Source: Stratiolaelaps scimitus
Taxonomy: Eukaryota > Arthropoda > Arachnida > Mesostigmata > Laelapidae
Reading direction: 5' to 3'
NCBI GenBank assembly: GCA_019614645.1
Contig: JABWDB010000002.1
Span: 26,525,501 to 26,589,500, forward strand
Length of the DNA: 64,000 nt
Both the position numbers and the translations under genes were made by a program. The notes beneath the pieces were generated by a model. That model did no database searches and had not been told where the DNA came from. It saw only the letters and a list, made by a program, of their open reading frames with translations. Shown in pieces: positions 35,888 to 49,542 of the stretch (positions are counted from its first letter, which is position 1; each line of letters begins with the position of its first letter).

Positions 35888-38800
35888 GGAACCGTGAGGG
35901 GTCGACCCCTCGCCTCCTCGGCCGTTTGCTGAATCATACCAGGAATGGCAGCGGCGGCAGAAGCCGCATCACTGACAACAGCTAAGCAGCTAGACCAGTA
36001 ACGTCGAGTAAATAAAAGCGGGCCAACAGCCGTCGGATACCGGTTGCCAGTGAAATGGCTGTGCCAATCTGTCGTCAACAGCTGCCAGAACTCCACCGCA
36101 ACTAGTAGCATGTCTTAGCTAACGTGCGAGCATAATAACGTACCTGGTGGCTATCCGTCTATTGATGCGGGTGTCGTTGCCCGATTGGGTGGGTGCTACT
36201 GAACACAGATAATTGCACCAACTGCCAACGACAAATGGGTCCTTGTGTTGAAAACGAGAGAAAGAAAAAGCGATGAGAATGAAAATATGGGTAGCAGTTC
36301 GCAGCGGGCGAGAGAGAGAGAGTGAGAGAGAGTAAAGTGTGGTAGCTATTTTCAGAGGACAGAACTAAAAGCGAACGTATCACGAAGCATAAAGCCAAGG
36401 ACAAGGTACAGCCTGAGTTGTTTGAAGGTTCTAATCAAAGCAGCATTGAACCATTTGCATTACGTGGGTGTTCCTGTAGTGCGTGTACCCCGTCTTGAAA
36501 TGGCAGCTGATGTAATTCACCTTCATTTATTTGGCTATAGAACACTGCTAATCGAATGTTTATCCTATGGTCGTGTTGCCGGTAGCTCTGATGCCACTGG
36601 ATACTCACATTATGTAGTATTTTATTTAGCATGAGACATGCAATGCACTCCAAGCCAGGAATTTGCTGTGTTTACTCTGTTGTCGCGCTGTATTTACTAT
36701 GTTTAGTGTAAAACTATACTTAATCAAGCTACCATATAATTAGAGGTGTTCCTTTAGGAAACTAGACGAAATAAGTTCTCGCAATTTTAGAAATCAATAC
36801 TCACCTTTAATTTATCTGATACGCGGACGAGGTGACAGTGGTGGGGATGGACAGCAACCAGACAAACTTTATTCATTAACGTATATATAGAACGTCAACC
36901 AACAAAAAATCAAAACGACGCATTGAAGGTAAAAGCCACACCCACACAGTTGTTGACGTTGGAGATAGCTCAGGGCCAACACAGGTTTACCATTTGCAGC
37001 AACAATCGTTTAAGCTTAGAACAACGACACTGTTTACACAGCTTGTAACTAGGTAGGGTGGGTATTTTGGTTATCATGTCAGTAACAGCTATAGGCATTC
37101 TGAGACATGCAGTACAGAAGGATGCAAACTTCTTGATCGCCCCCTACTTAAATATTAACCTTATAGATCAGAATAGCCGCGTGCGAGGTTCAGAGACCAA
37201 ATGGATGTGGATGCCAGTTTCTCGTCACCATCGTTGTTGTTTAATGTGCACGGTGGAGCCACATGCTAAGAGCTTACCTGCGACATCAATATTGGCGATG
37301 CCTGATCAAAGCACAATCTAGGAGTGCTCCCAATGTGACGATCGTGCGTAGTCGATTTTTTTGATGACATTGATGGCAATTACTGAGAGATCAGGGTTGC
37401 CCGAACCCAAAGACCATAAATTCAAGTTGTCAACCCTGTTGTCATGGAAATTCAACGGCGTCTGGATGCTCCCTTATAACCCCATTCCCAGGTTAATTCG
37501 AATAAACGATCTATTTTTCACGAGCAACACTTTCACTTCACCTCAGCTCATCGCGTGATCGACTCCGAGCCGAGGAGATCCTATCGACGTAATCTGCCAT
37601 CTCCGCAAGTTCGCTGACGCTGCGCTTCGATAGGAGGGAAAGAGATCGACGACTTAAGTCAGTCACGCCTCACGAGGCTAGGTCAGCTTTCAGGAGCGGC
37701 ATTGACTAAGAAAGGATGCATCGAAAATAGAGCAAAACAAGCACAGCACCAGTCCTTAATAGTCTTTAAGTCAGCTGGTGTATATAATTCCATGACTGAA
37801 AAGTAGCCGTTGCTAGAAGATTTCCCTGCTGCAACGGTCACAGCCAATAGTGGATCAGTGGCAGTTAGTTGTACGTAGTTTCCATCGTTCGATATGCCCA
37901 TTTAAAGCAGAATAACATTGATTGCAAACCTGTCACCCTATCAGAGTAACTGATTTTTCCGAATTCACTTCCGAATGATCAAAAGTACATACAAGTGTTT
38001 GCATTCAGTTATTGTGGTTATGTTGAGTGCGTTTCGTATGATCGATGTGCACGAACTATCTATTTATTAGAACGACAACAATTAAAGGCACCTATTTTCA
38101 GGCGGATTTCTTTCAATGCTTAGGCGTACGTTTAGACTCTGTTCCATAGCCTGCTACCGTGTGTCTGCCCGATAGCGGGTCACTGCTCTCGACATATATA
38201 CAATGGCTCTATAGGCTCTGGATAAAATAGTTGGATCTAATATAGCTGAATAATGACTACGGACGACAACAACAACAACCTACAGCAATGACGGAGGCGA
38301 ACTTCGGTAGATGACAGCTAATCGACCTTTTAGACAGAGCGACAATGAGAGATTGGGTCTTTGTGGATGGATTCCCGGCCTCGATTGACGAATCTCGAAT
38401 GGCCGGCTATGTCATATTCAATACTGCATGAAATCTCAGGCTGATCATAATGAAGCGAGGGGCGAGAATAGACAGGAGCAGAGCCAAGTTTTTGCATTAT
38501 TCAAGCAATCGCTGTCTAAAAGCTGATAAACTAGTTCTCAAATGGTGAATGGTTCATCTAACGAATTTCACGGCCAACATCAGAAATAAAAAATAATAAT
38601 CAAATAATATCAATTTCTTCTCCGCCTACTGCAAAATAGTATAATTGCATATAATATGGTATAATCGTATAATTGGGTATAACTAAAAAAAAAAAGCTGA
38701 TATTTTCGAAATATTTTCGACTAACTTCTGTGTGGCTGGAACCCAGCTAGACCCCTCTTTGTTTAGTGGGGACAAAACACTCTAAGTAAAGTTGATGGTT

Positions 38801-40929
38801 TAAAGTTATCCTTAATACCCTGATGCTGTAGACGGGTCTTCATCAAAGACAACCTGGCAACATGAACATGCTTCAATCAAGTGATCAGTCAATTCAAATC
38901 GTTCTCATTAAAACTATATTTATTTATACACAGTGTAGACAAAACATTATAAGAGATCAAATAGTCAAATATTATAGACGAAATGCGATGTCTCTCTATC
39001 TCCATAGCACATACTCCTTGTTGTTATTGTTCAAAGGGAATTCCTTCTCACTGATCATAGTGGCATAACAAATACTTATTCTTCATTATATAAAACAAGT
39101 ATTCGTATATTTCCCGCCGGTTGCAGTCACCCAAAGTTCCTTCTTTGATGTTTCATTGGAACTACGTTCTATTGAACAGCACTATCACTCTCTTATATAA
39201 TATTACATCTATTCGCAACACTAAGAAAATTACGCAGATTCCTCAGATTCGTAACAGAAAGCACCGAAGTCGTTTGTCCATTTAACTCCGTAGAAAATTC
39301 GATGTTAGTGTGACCCTTAATACGACATAATTTCTACCATTACCAATATTAGCATCTCTAGAATAAGGTCTAAGGTTGTTACCTTATTTCGTGTGCGTAC
39401 TAATCGAACGATTTAGCAGCAGCAATGATGCGCAGATGCTGCGAGACTATGTTTACAGGCCATGAAATCTAATATCAACTCTCAGTTTATCGTGGTTTAT
39501 ATATATATATATATATATAACTCTTAGCCTCCGAGTTCACCCAGGATAAACCACCAAACTCGGTATATTGCCCAATTTGATCTATTGACTATCCAATTAA
39601 TTCCTATCGTTCCTTTTTGACTAACGACTAGCTCACCTTCTCTACCGTAACAGGCACAACTTGAAGGAAGTGAGAGAAAACTGTAAAAGTAATCTTTATC
39701 TTTGTAGATGAATCGGCGTGTGGTTAGATGAGTAGAATGGTCTCATTGTATCCGCATAGACAGTATCTGTATTGTTTCTGTCGTTTCACACCGAGCCGCT
39801 CCACATTCGAACTAATTGCGGTGCATTCATGTTTTGCTAACTTCAATAGGATGTCAGCTTCCACAGTAGAATGCTAAAAGAATTGAGGGCATTCATCTAA
39901 GGCCACATAACGATCCTTCACCTCGAGGGCGGCAAAAGGGCACCGATCATCCGACCCCGCTTGGTGACGGCTATCTCGTGGATTCGTGTTTTTCTCTCCA
40001 GCAACACCATAGAATAATAATAATCAATTTGAATCGCGTCGAATATGATCCACGAATACGGGCAGCATGGCTATGATCCTTCTCGGGTTGACTGCCTAGT
40101 AGATGTGGCTGCAGCTCCCGATCCTGTTGTCAGTGGACTTCGCTGTCTGCTGATGGGAGAAGGTATTGCCGTTTCCCGATTGGGTATATGCACAAGTTGA
40201 TGTCATTAGTCATCAGTTTAGTTTCCCTCGCTTCATATCAGATCATCCATCGTTTTGCCCCTATAGATGTGATCGGGTGATCCTCTAATGCCCGACCAAG
40301 TCCTCGCCTGTCAGTGACTATTATTCGTCGCAATCATGTGTGCTCTGATCGACGACTGATCGGTTTCGCGAGGCTCGCTCGACTCTTGCTACAGCAGCTC
40401 CCGTCGATGAGGCACCAATGGAGACGACTGACTGCCCTTACCGAGGAAACACCGACGTGAGCAATGTATAATGCCACAAACAGTTCGAGTGCTACTATTA
40501 AGCAAATGACTCCAAATATCGTTCAAATATAGAGTGAGAGAGATAGAGGACGCGAACAACACGGCGAATAATTGATAGTCGTAAATTATTGAAATGTCGA
40601 AAAAATGTCCTTATATTAGCTTTTGGTGACAGTGATACGGAGGTCGTATGACTGCCATAATTCAATACTGTGCGATGTAGCCTCACCAGGCAGATAGATG
40701 CTTACGTAGTTATTAATTCACATTAAGCTACTCGTTATGGCTATGGACACTCAGACACTTTCTTTTCCTTTTCTTGAGATGATTAGGTCTACATGAGCTT
40801 ACGCCAGACTCTATCGTGCGACCATTTCTTAATCTAAGCTAGACTATAATCTCGATGCAGCTGTAGTGTTATCGGTTTGCACTGCGGTTGTTACCCTGGT
40901 CGTTCCGTTGCAGTTGTTTGGTTGTAGTT
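35888..40929. other. Gene-poor stretch
   Basis: Only short chance frames are seen. A TATAATTG-like minisatellite decays over 38637-38690 next to an A-run, and a (TA)n tract lies at 39499-39520. Confidence 0.4.
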
Positions 40930-41095
40930 ATCGAGCCCGGTGGCGTGCATTCGTGTGCGCCTTGCCATCGGAGTAGAGAACGAAGGTGCGCGGGTTCTAT
41001 CCCCACCGTTGCACATTTATATTTAAAGGGGTTGTCCGTCTTATGCCATCAATGCGAAAAGCACTACTATTGACGTTAAATATGTTGGGACGTTA
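40930..41095 (+). mobile_element. Probable tRNA-derived SINE
   Basis: An A-box-like GGTGGCGTGCATTCGTG is followed about 50 bases later by a B box (GGGTTCTATCCCC, 40992-41004), then a tail with GACGTTAAA-type motifs repeated near 41069 and 41090. The anticodon region does not form a clean stem, so this is not a functional tRNA gene. Confidence 0.4.
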
Positions 41096-41894
41096 AACTA
41101 TTCGATTAGATTATTCCAGTGGTTCTGTAAACTTGTAGCGGCTGCTTAACGGTTCAGATGCAGTTTGTCCGTGAGCTTGGCCTGATCGTCATATCATTAT
41201 CCTGCAGAGGAGTCAGTCATCATTCCCCTGTGCCCATTAACGTATTCTCTCACCACAATTAAACTGGTTGAAGTCACCCCTCAACTCCATTCCCGCTATC
41301 TAATTGTTGAAGGCAAAACCATCCTCAAATTCTACCATACTCGAACGGAATTTAATAGGTCATCGCTTCTTTGTATAACCTTCTAATATGTTCGTATTCT
41401 GCGCCATGTCGAAGTTCTATAACGTTGATCACTATAATTTCAGTCAGACTGGTGTAAAAGGTAGAGAGTCCCACGTGTTTCACCGGCTCTTAAGCATTCT
41501 GCGAATTTTAAGTTAAAAAAGCATCGGTTTCTATCCGTTGGAAAAGCTCACAATCATCCTCACCAGGCTGACACCAAAGCGAGCAGCAAATATCTTTGAA
41601 GTGGCCGCATCACATGTTACGGAGAATTGCCCGATTGCAAACATTAGGTGTACACAGGTGATACTAATATATATATATATATATATATTGTTTGGTTTTC
41701 TTACTATGCCAACCTGCACTTTATCGTTAGATGATCCTCTTACTATCTAACTGTTGTTTAGACTAGGGGAACAAATTTTTCAAATCAACCTTACTAGCAA
41801 GGAAGGTTGACTCTCCGACTTCGCCGGAGGGCTATTTCTCCCACCGCAACATAGGTTTTGAAATGAGTGCTCCCTCATAGACAACTAAGATGAA

Positions 41895-42095
41895 TGGAAT
41901 TCATTGAAGAGCTTTCTACAAGGTCGCATTAGTTGGTACACAGTCGCAGTTATCTACTATAGTTAATGATTTTACTTTATTAAGACAGGATGCCCTCGCG
42001 CAGGATGCCAGCTGAGTAGTCTACTTGACAACCTCGGGATAGGGTTCTATTTGAATGTGAACAAATCCAAAAAGAAGATCATTCTATTCTTCTAG
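41895..42095 (+). pseudogene. Reverse-transcriptase remnant with frameshift
   Basis: One frame reads IVNDFTLLRQDALAQDA to a TGA near 42012, and the next frame continues QLSSLLDNLGIGFYLNVNKS before a stop at 42093. Together they match the palm and thumb layout of LINE-type reverse transcriptases (a YADD-like box followed by the G..LN..K segment), with the catalytic YADD degraded to IVND and one frameshift. Upstream bases read FIEEL, as expected before the box. It is clearly dead. Confidence 0.45.
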
Positions 42096-42659
42096 ACTAG
42101 ACGGGTATTTTTTTAATTAGAAGCGCTATGTATCCGTTTTATGTCGAGGATTTAGTTTTCTGTTCCCGTTGGACTCGTTTTAATTCGGAAATTGTGTTGT
42201 GATTGTTCAAAGAGACCAATGTTTTGCGGGGGAATTCATTAGAGAAGTATCTCCGTCTGGACAGGACGACAAGACTGTAAGCAAGGATCAGTATATTGCA
42301 GATATTGACAACCCACCCATGTTCCTCTTCATGATCCCAACGAAACGAAGCCAACATGACTATGATGTCACTAGGTATAGTCATCGAACATAAACAATAA
42401 GGGCGGAAATTTAAACAGATACATGTGGACACCTATAAACATCTTCTACATCGTACTAGCACTAACTCGCTCATTCAACTTCAATATGTCGACCTCCGTT
42501 GATTTGTTTGTTCTTTTCCATTCGTTTGATTGTATCAACCTCAAGCGGGATGGGTTTTTATTTCGACGACCGGTAGATAAAGTACCACCAGCACTCCACA
42601 ATCATCATGCCTATGTCTGTCTGTACGTCTGCCATCGCGGGCAATAACAGCAGTGTCCG

Positions 42660-43146
42660 TAGTTGGACGATCAGTGGTCACGCCACCGTTGGACCGCGCG
42701 ATCATCATCGCCGCCACCGCTACCGTTGACTCTTGGCTGTTGATGACGGACTGTTGTCGTCTTCGTTGTTGCTGTTTCTGTTGTTGTTAAGAGGAGAGAA
42801 TGGGACACGGAACGTCGTATCTATTCGATTCACTTCGATTGACGGGGTATCCCCAAGAATGTGACCGACCGGATCGACGTCACTGCTGCTGCTGCTACCA
42901 TCGTCGTCATCATCACCACATCTTTCTCTCTCCTTTCCTGTCTCTGTATTTGTGTTGCAGCGCCTCGAGTCGACTGTTTCGATGATGGCCGCCGATCGGG
43001 TTTGTGTCGTTGTTAGTTGTCGATGGTCCACTCGACGACGCTGGTGGCAAACTGACCTCAACTATTCGGCACAGAGTACGCTAATCTGCCGCATGTTTAT
43101 CCTGACTACGTTATTGCTATTTCATACGAATCATCTCCGGCCTTGA
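42660..43146. other. CpG- and trinucleotide-rich block, possibly coding or promoter
   Basis: The block is rich in GTT, GAC and TCG triplets. On the minus strand (43061-42720) it is open with low-complexity Asp, Ser and Asn runs. On the plus strand a fine acceptor (tgtctctgtatttgtgttgcag at 42939-42960) precedes an open frame to 43146. Neither reading has a recognised domain. It may be a first exon or promoter of an unseen gene. Confidence 0.25.
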
Positions 43147-46100
43147 GATCGAGAGCTATGAGCAAAAGGGCTTCGACTGCGTCCAAAGCACATTAATATG
43201 GTGATAGATCTGGCCAACTGCCTGAACTCGTTTAACTGAGTTATCTCGTTCTTTTACTAGTTAAGTGCACGTTGTTTGCTATTTACTCCGTAAATGTTTA
43301 CACAATTATACTATTATTTAGGGAGACTATGTTTCATTGTCTAGGATCGTGCCCAGTTGGGCAACAGGTAAAGGTTTCTGGTCTTGAATTATAAAACGTC
43401 TTTGTTTTGTCCAAAATTATGGGCAATCATTTTATATACAGAAATACGTTACAACAAAGTCGGCATTGTTGTCAATGCGACTTGTAGCTTAGACTCAGAC
43501 AGAAACACCCAATGGTATAAAGCCTTCTATAGTCTTGGTTAAATCTTACTCTCAAGTTAAGTTTTCAATTAAAAATCGGATGCGTGGGGATGCTGCGGAC
43601 GCATTTACTGAAATGTCAGGGATATCTTTTGGCGGAACTCATATCGGACCAGACAGACGCAGGTCAGAGAGATTACTGGAGGTGCATAGATAGCAATCGA
43701 TTGTCTGGGCAGTGTTGAACAAGCAAGCTGTTGACCAGACTGTACGTGTTTAAGGTTTTCTCTATCAAACTGATTAGGCAGCTATTCAATCACATGGCTG
43801 ACTCGTGAGCGTATTCTGCTGATGTATGAACTTGTGCCGCTGTCTGTAGTATTAGGCGAATTTCCTGCGTCTCATGGTTACGCAAGGTCTCAAGGGCTAA
43901 TTCACGCTTGCTAATGGAATACACTTAAGATACGGGCGAGTGACGGCGTAGTAACTCATCGCTACAGGCGCTGTCTTTTCCAATATGAAACCATATTAGC
44001 CGAAACCGGTAATGTCCATAGTTTGATGTATTGAAAATGTATTCATATCAGATCTACTGCGACGATCGCGTTATTTCTACGAATAGTAGAAATGTAGAAA
44101 AGAAAAAGAAGCCTGCATATACGATAACAACTATATCCACCGAGAAAGTCTGCATAGGCTTTGAAGTGTCGCTCGTTAAATTCATTAGACTCTGGCTAAG
44201 CGGTAGCCTAACACTCATCGACTGAGTGCAACGAATTTTTATTGTTTGGTATACGTAGTTATGAAGTTAGCTAAGATAGCTAAATGATGGCGATGATAAT
44301 AATAATAATAAAAATAGCAATATATAATAAAATTTTCATTACTACCGAATTCGGTCAAGAGCTCTTTGTTTTGTTTAGGATTTGATCTAATCCCTGTTGG
44401 ATCGATATGGCCAACGGGAGACGTGCTCGTCAAACCACATTCAGTGAAGGTGACGCCTTGTTTGTGCCTATATTTCTCGTGCGTGTGCAATACGAGCTTA
44501 TTCACTCATAATGCAATTGGCAAGTACTCGAAAATGATGCGTGTCATGACATTTTGGTACGACGTACCCCACTGACAGCATAAACGGTGTTGTACCGAGA
44601 TCGTTATAGATACAACTCACGATAACAGGCAATTACATTGAAGCGAAGGTGGGACCCACCAACTTTTTTGGTTCAGATAAGGCTCATAACATCATTGATT
44701 TATTCACAGTATGTAAATAGTAGGCTCACAAAAACGGGAGTGTTTAATTTTAATGTGCTGCCTTTACGGTATGTCCCACGTTGGAGCCCTTTCGACGAAA
44801 GCTCTCCGAAACTCGGTCAAATAGCTCAAGTATATAGATAATCTTAAGTAGACGTTTAATACATGTTTAATAATACTAATGTTTAATACATATTCAATAA
44901 GGAATACTGATCAATGTAGGTGAAGTGATAAACTGCATCTTAAGAGAACTAAAACCCGCTCTGTTCGTTGCGTATTTTCTACAGATAGATTTCTATTTTA
45001 CGATTGTCTCGCCAGTTGAGGGTCAACCGTCTTGTGGTCCAGTCAGTGTTCTGCTACATTTTGAACAGCCCTCTATAATTCGTGGTGAACGAATATAGTT
45101 GCAGAAGTTGAATTTCTTGTGACATCAAATGAACTGATATCAATACAGAAACTTGATCTTGGGCCGGCCATTTGACTGCTGCGTTTTTGTCAGATATGTT
45201 GACCCCTTGTTGTATGTGTGGCGATTGTTATACAAGCCACAGTTGTATAAAATTCAATTCTGATTTTATCCCGATTTGTGATCCTTGGTCAGTTGGAGGT
45301 TCAACGCCTCCGGCAATGACCATCATATGTAGAAATCGAACTTTATTTGTATATACATCATGGTAAACTGGTCCAACTCTTGCTTTGAATTATAGTACAC
45401 AGATATGGATTACCCATCTAACTGGGGTAATCAATCCACCATCAACAACGTAGAAGCCAGCTGTATTTGTACACGAGAAACTAATATCCGTCTTCAACGT
45501 CGACGAGAGTTGGGCCACTGGGGAAAGTGGAAGTTCAAAACAGTGGGTTTTCAGTTGTTGTTGCCCACAATATACACGGTACACGATTGTTGGATGCCTC
45601 TCGTATTCGCGCTGCGTCGTCTGTTGCGATATGTTGCACCGATGTAGATTCTATGAGAGAGATTTGATCTCGCAGATCACAGCTCGTAAAATCAATGCCC
45701 TAAGATAAAGTTTGATTAGAGCTACCACCGAAGTTTGTCACCACGGTAGGGTCGCCTGTATTGTGTACTGCATTAAAAAAAAATTAATACCACTATTTTT
45801 AAGTCCATTAAGAATGTGTGGTACACCATCTAACCATATATGTATTATAGTACAAGTATTTTAAGTATAATATGCATTTGTAGGAAGCCCATTTTGGCGA
45901 ATCACACCGATGCGCATGCCAGACATTCATTGTTATCGGAAAGCCATGCGGGACACTTTGTATATCACGTACGTGGCATAATTAAAAAAAATGGTTTTGC
46001 CAATTGCTTTGCTATTTGAAGACAATCCGTTTTTTAGCCTATTATATAAATATCATATAACGAATTTCTACGCAAAATATCTTCGTCTTCTAGATACCGG

Positions 46101-48469
46101 CGCGTTCGGGTTTAGCGATCGAGATCCGCTGAATCGATGTCATAGCTGAATGAACAGAACAGGAATTGACAACCATTTGGCCATTCGAAACCAACACAGT
46201 TGCAGCCATTAATCAAATCGTATCTGTAGCTACACTATTCGTTGTACATTACTACGCGTTATCTACTGGCCGTGACTGGATATGTTAAAATAATCATCCA
46301 TTTCTAATTAGACTTGTGACGACGATGATGATGATGATGATGATAATGATAATATGGATAATAATTATGAACGTATCTCAAATGACATCGACACAAGGAG
46401 AAAATATGCCGGGGATTAAGAGAACTACACAAACATCAGTTTATATAATGCAACTAATCATTAATATTGTATAGGCAGAGCTGCCCATAAAGCAACTATA
46501 GAGGAAAATGTTCATTTTGTCGTGACACCTCATTGAATGTCAATCATATATATGACGCAAGGCAAATCTAAAGAGAAATAGATAACATTTATTTTAATTT
46601 TGATATTCAGAGAGTTCATTCACAACATTTGGCATAATAAAATCTAGTGAAACTTACTAATTACACAATGTTGTATCATTCTCACAACCGATTATTATGT
46701 TTAATTTATTTCGCTCGGTAAAATTTTTTTTAAATATTGCTCGACCGCATTGGATTATAATGCGTTTGTAAGCATATATCTTAATTATTTCATATATAGT
46801 ATAGTTGAGTAAGTTCCATTGAAGCACCCAATTTGGTTTTTTGATCTACAAAATGTTCTGTTATTACATACTGTTTGTATGTGTCCATGTATACTTTAGA
46901 TCTCAAATAGCTATTATACATTGCACAGTAACCTTACTATGCGTGTATTTACGACACAATCTGCTGAAGTTAGGGTGGTGGGCCTAAAATTACAATACAC
47001 ATTTCGCCCAAGTGCCGAAAACAGCTACACAAAATAGAACCCACAATAATATACTGTTATATATACTTAATACGAGCTAATTAGCAACAATTCATTAGAA
47101 ATTATCAGCACGTTTAGCTCCATATCGAGTTTCGTCACAATAGTAAACCATTTGTCATAATACGGCAGGGACATATACAATCGCCACTCACTACAATTAC
47201 TGCACTGGACCCGGCATCTACGTTGGCTAATTTCCTAAAATTGGATACGTAGCGAAAGTCAATTGGATAAGAGGGCTGCTAGGGGCAGGGCCCTGTATCC
47301 GTCTGAGCCTTCGTCTTTGGGATCCATTGCCACTGTTCTGAATAAATCGTGTCATCGATTGCTGGGAGTTAAATATATATATATGTCTCAGTAATCTAAA
47401 CAACCAAGTGTGAGAATTATTCTGTATGGGACGATTGTGACCGGTACTTCGCCTCTATAAGTTTGGCTTTCCATAAATACGCCGGACACCAGTGCGAAGT
47501 CGTGTCCGCGTATCACGGCTGAGCCCACAGAGTCGCCCGTAGCTACTATTGATGTTTATTGAAGAAAAATGTGAAATTCCATACTCTTACATTACAGAAG
47601 GTCGTTGGTACAGGAACTAAAAATTGGTCTGTGACATGGTACATATATCCAGAGACTAAATCGTAAGCTCTAGCTTTCTCGCCTAGACGAATTAACAGAG
47701 AAATACGATAGAATCGTTGTTATTACGCAAACTAGATGCAGACCATACTCGAAGGCGTCATTCAGAGTTGGACTAATGGTCGCCTCATTGGGTCAATTTC
47801 CGTCTTGGTTATCTATGACTTAACAGATCCGAGTCAAGACCAAGTCGTTATCGTGAACAGACAATGTGTCGATGAATTTTTTCAAGCATCTTTATAATCC
47901 TGTACATATAATAAACATGAATAAAACCACGTTTGTTTCAGTAATGTCACTATGACACGTAACTCTCGGGGGCTTGATGATACTTCGAGGCTCAACAAAT
48001 ATATCTTTTGAAGCGTTTCTGTATAGCCATTGTCGATTTATAGGCAGATCGCTTTCGAATAGGGACATGACAGCATAATGAACTTCGAATATTTACTACT
48101 ATGTGCCCAGTCAAAGGTGAACGGAGTGCCCTGTAGTCAATACCCAGGGGACACCTTCAAATAACTTCGGCAACGACGATATGTTATCTAGCAAGACCTG
48201 CTGCAAGCTAAAGTTTACACCGGCTGCACTAAGCAAGCGCAGGCTGATGCTTGCAATAAAAATCTCCAAGAAAATAGCCAGGGCTTGCTTGGCTATTACA
48301 CGTTGCTGCCTAATCATTTGTGCTACGTGGATATGTCAGAGAGTCAACACGTTCTGTCCATACAATAATGTTTTGCTTCCTATACCTAAACCTTCCTATA
48401 CCTTCCTTCCTAAAGCGCTATTTATATCCGTGAGTAGTCCTTGCCCACTGTGTTCTAAAAATACTCAAT
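43147..48469. other. Gene-poor stretch
   Basis: Strongly AT-rich with only short chance frames. It contains a (GAT)n microsatellite at 46324-46352. No RNA gene or element is recognised. Confidence 0.4.
46324..46352. repeat. (GAT)n microsatellite
   Basis: About seven GAT units followed by GATAATGATAAT variants. It lies in gene-poor sequence. Confidence 0.85.
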
Positions 48470-48545
48470 ATGGTGAATTGGACGGTTCAGTATCCGACTA
48501 CAAAAAGCAGGAGGTCGCAGGTTCGAATCCAGTAACGAGACTCAT
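48470..48545 (+). mobile_element. tRNA-like sequence, probably SINE head
   Basis: GGTGAATTGGACGGTTCAGTATCCGA resembles a D arm and the canonical B box GGTTCGAATCC lies at 48520-48530, but acceptor and anticodon stems do not pair properly. A long plus-strand frame across it is chance translation of the tRNA-like bases. Confidence 0.4.
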
Positions 48546-49542
48546 CGAGCGAGTCGTGAAAAGCTGCAGTTCCATTAATAAATCAGGAACTTTATATTGC
48601 ATAGTACTGCTTGACATACTGCGGCCCCCTTAATTTTTACACTAAGTGAACATCTTCAGGTTCGTAACCGCGCAATAAAATGAGAAAATTAAATCAATAA
48701 TTAAAGCATGCGGTTTCGCTAGAGGGAAAGGTAGTACGGTGTTAGCACGGACAGTAGCAGCAGCAATAGACGGTCCCCTTTGTTGCTCGGAGCTCTTAAT
48801 TCTTGTTTTTCTCGTGTAACTGAATTTTCCATTAAAGTGGGTTATGTATACAGTTAAAAAAATAGGCTCACCATTAATTAAATGTTACCTCTGACGGGAA
48901 GTTTGCGTTTGCCACCCTGAATACCGCTTGGATCCATCTGTGTATCGTATATTTCATCTACAGTAGTGCAACAAATCACTAAGTTGCACCATAGTTATAT
49001 AATTCCCTTGCAATGACACCATTCGCCTTTTGCAGACACGGATTCGTTGTTTGACCCAGCCAACGTCTAGTCCCTGGGACTTACTTCTGGGAAACCAATA
49101 GTCCATTTCTGGGCAAGATCTTCGTAAATATAATCTTTTATCCCGTAGAAAGATGCCTGGTGCATACTAAAAGCGTCGGACAGCCTGTCTAGCTGATTCG
49201 ATTTGGCCAAGGCTTTTATGCATTGCGAACAGAAGAGGATCAACTGATTGATGGTAGCTCGAGAGCCACAACAGAGCCACTCCGCATAAACAGGAAATGA
49301 GCCGGATAACCTCGATCTGAATCACAACAACAACAGAATACATTATGGTGCATCTTTCATTTGCATGCATTATTACAACTATTATGATTATTCCATCACA
49401 GTTATTATTATAATTGCCTTATTGCATCATGCTCCTTGTCACTGTACCTCAAATGTGGTCAAGAGAATTCCAGAGAAGTGCTCAATGTGTTATTAAAACA
49501 GCTGAAGCAGAAGAGATATCGTAATGGTATCTAAATCGTTTG

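Noticed and set aside
48181..48633. 150-codon plus frame
   Set aside because: Its distinctive part (EVAGSNPV) is translated tRNA-like sequence, and the rest has no motif, splice sites or coherent composition.
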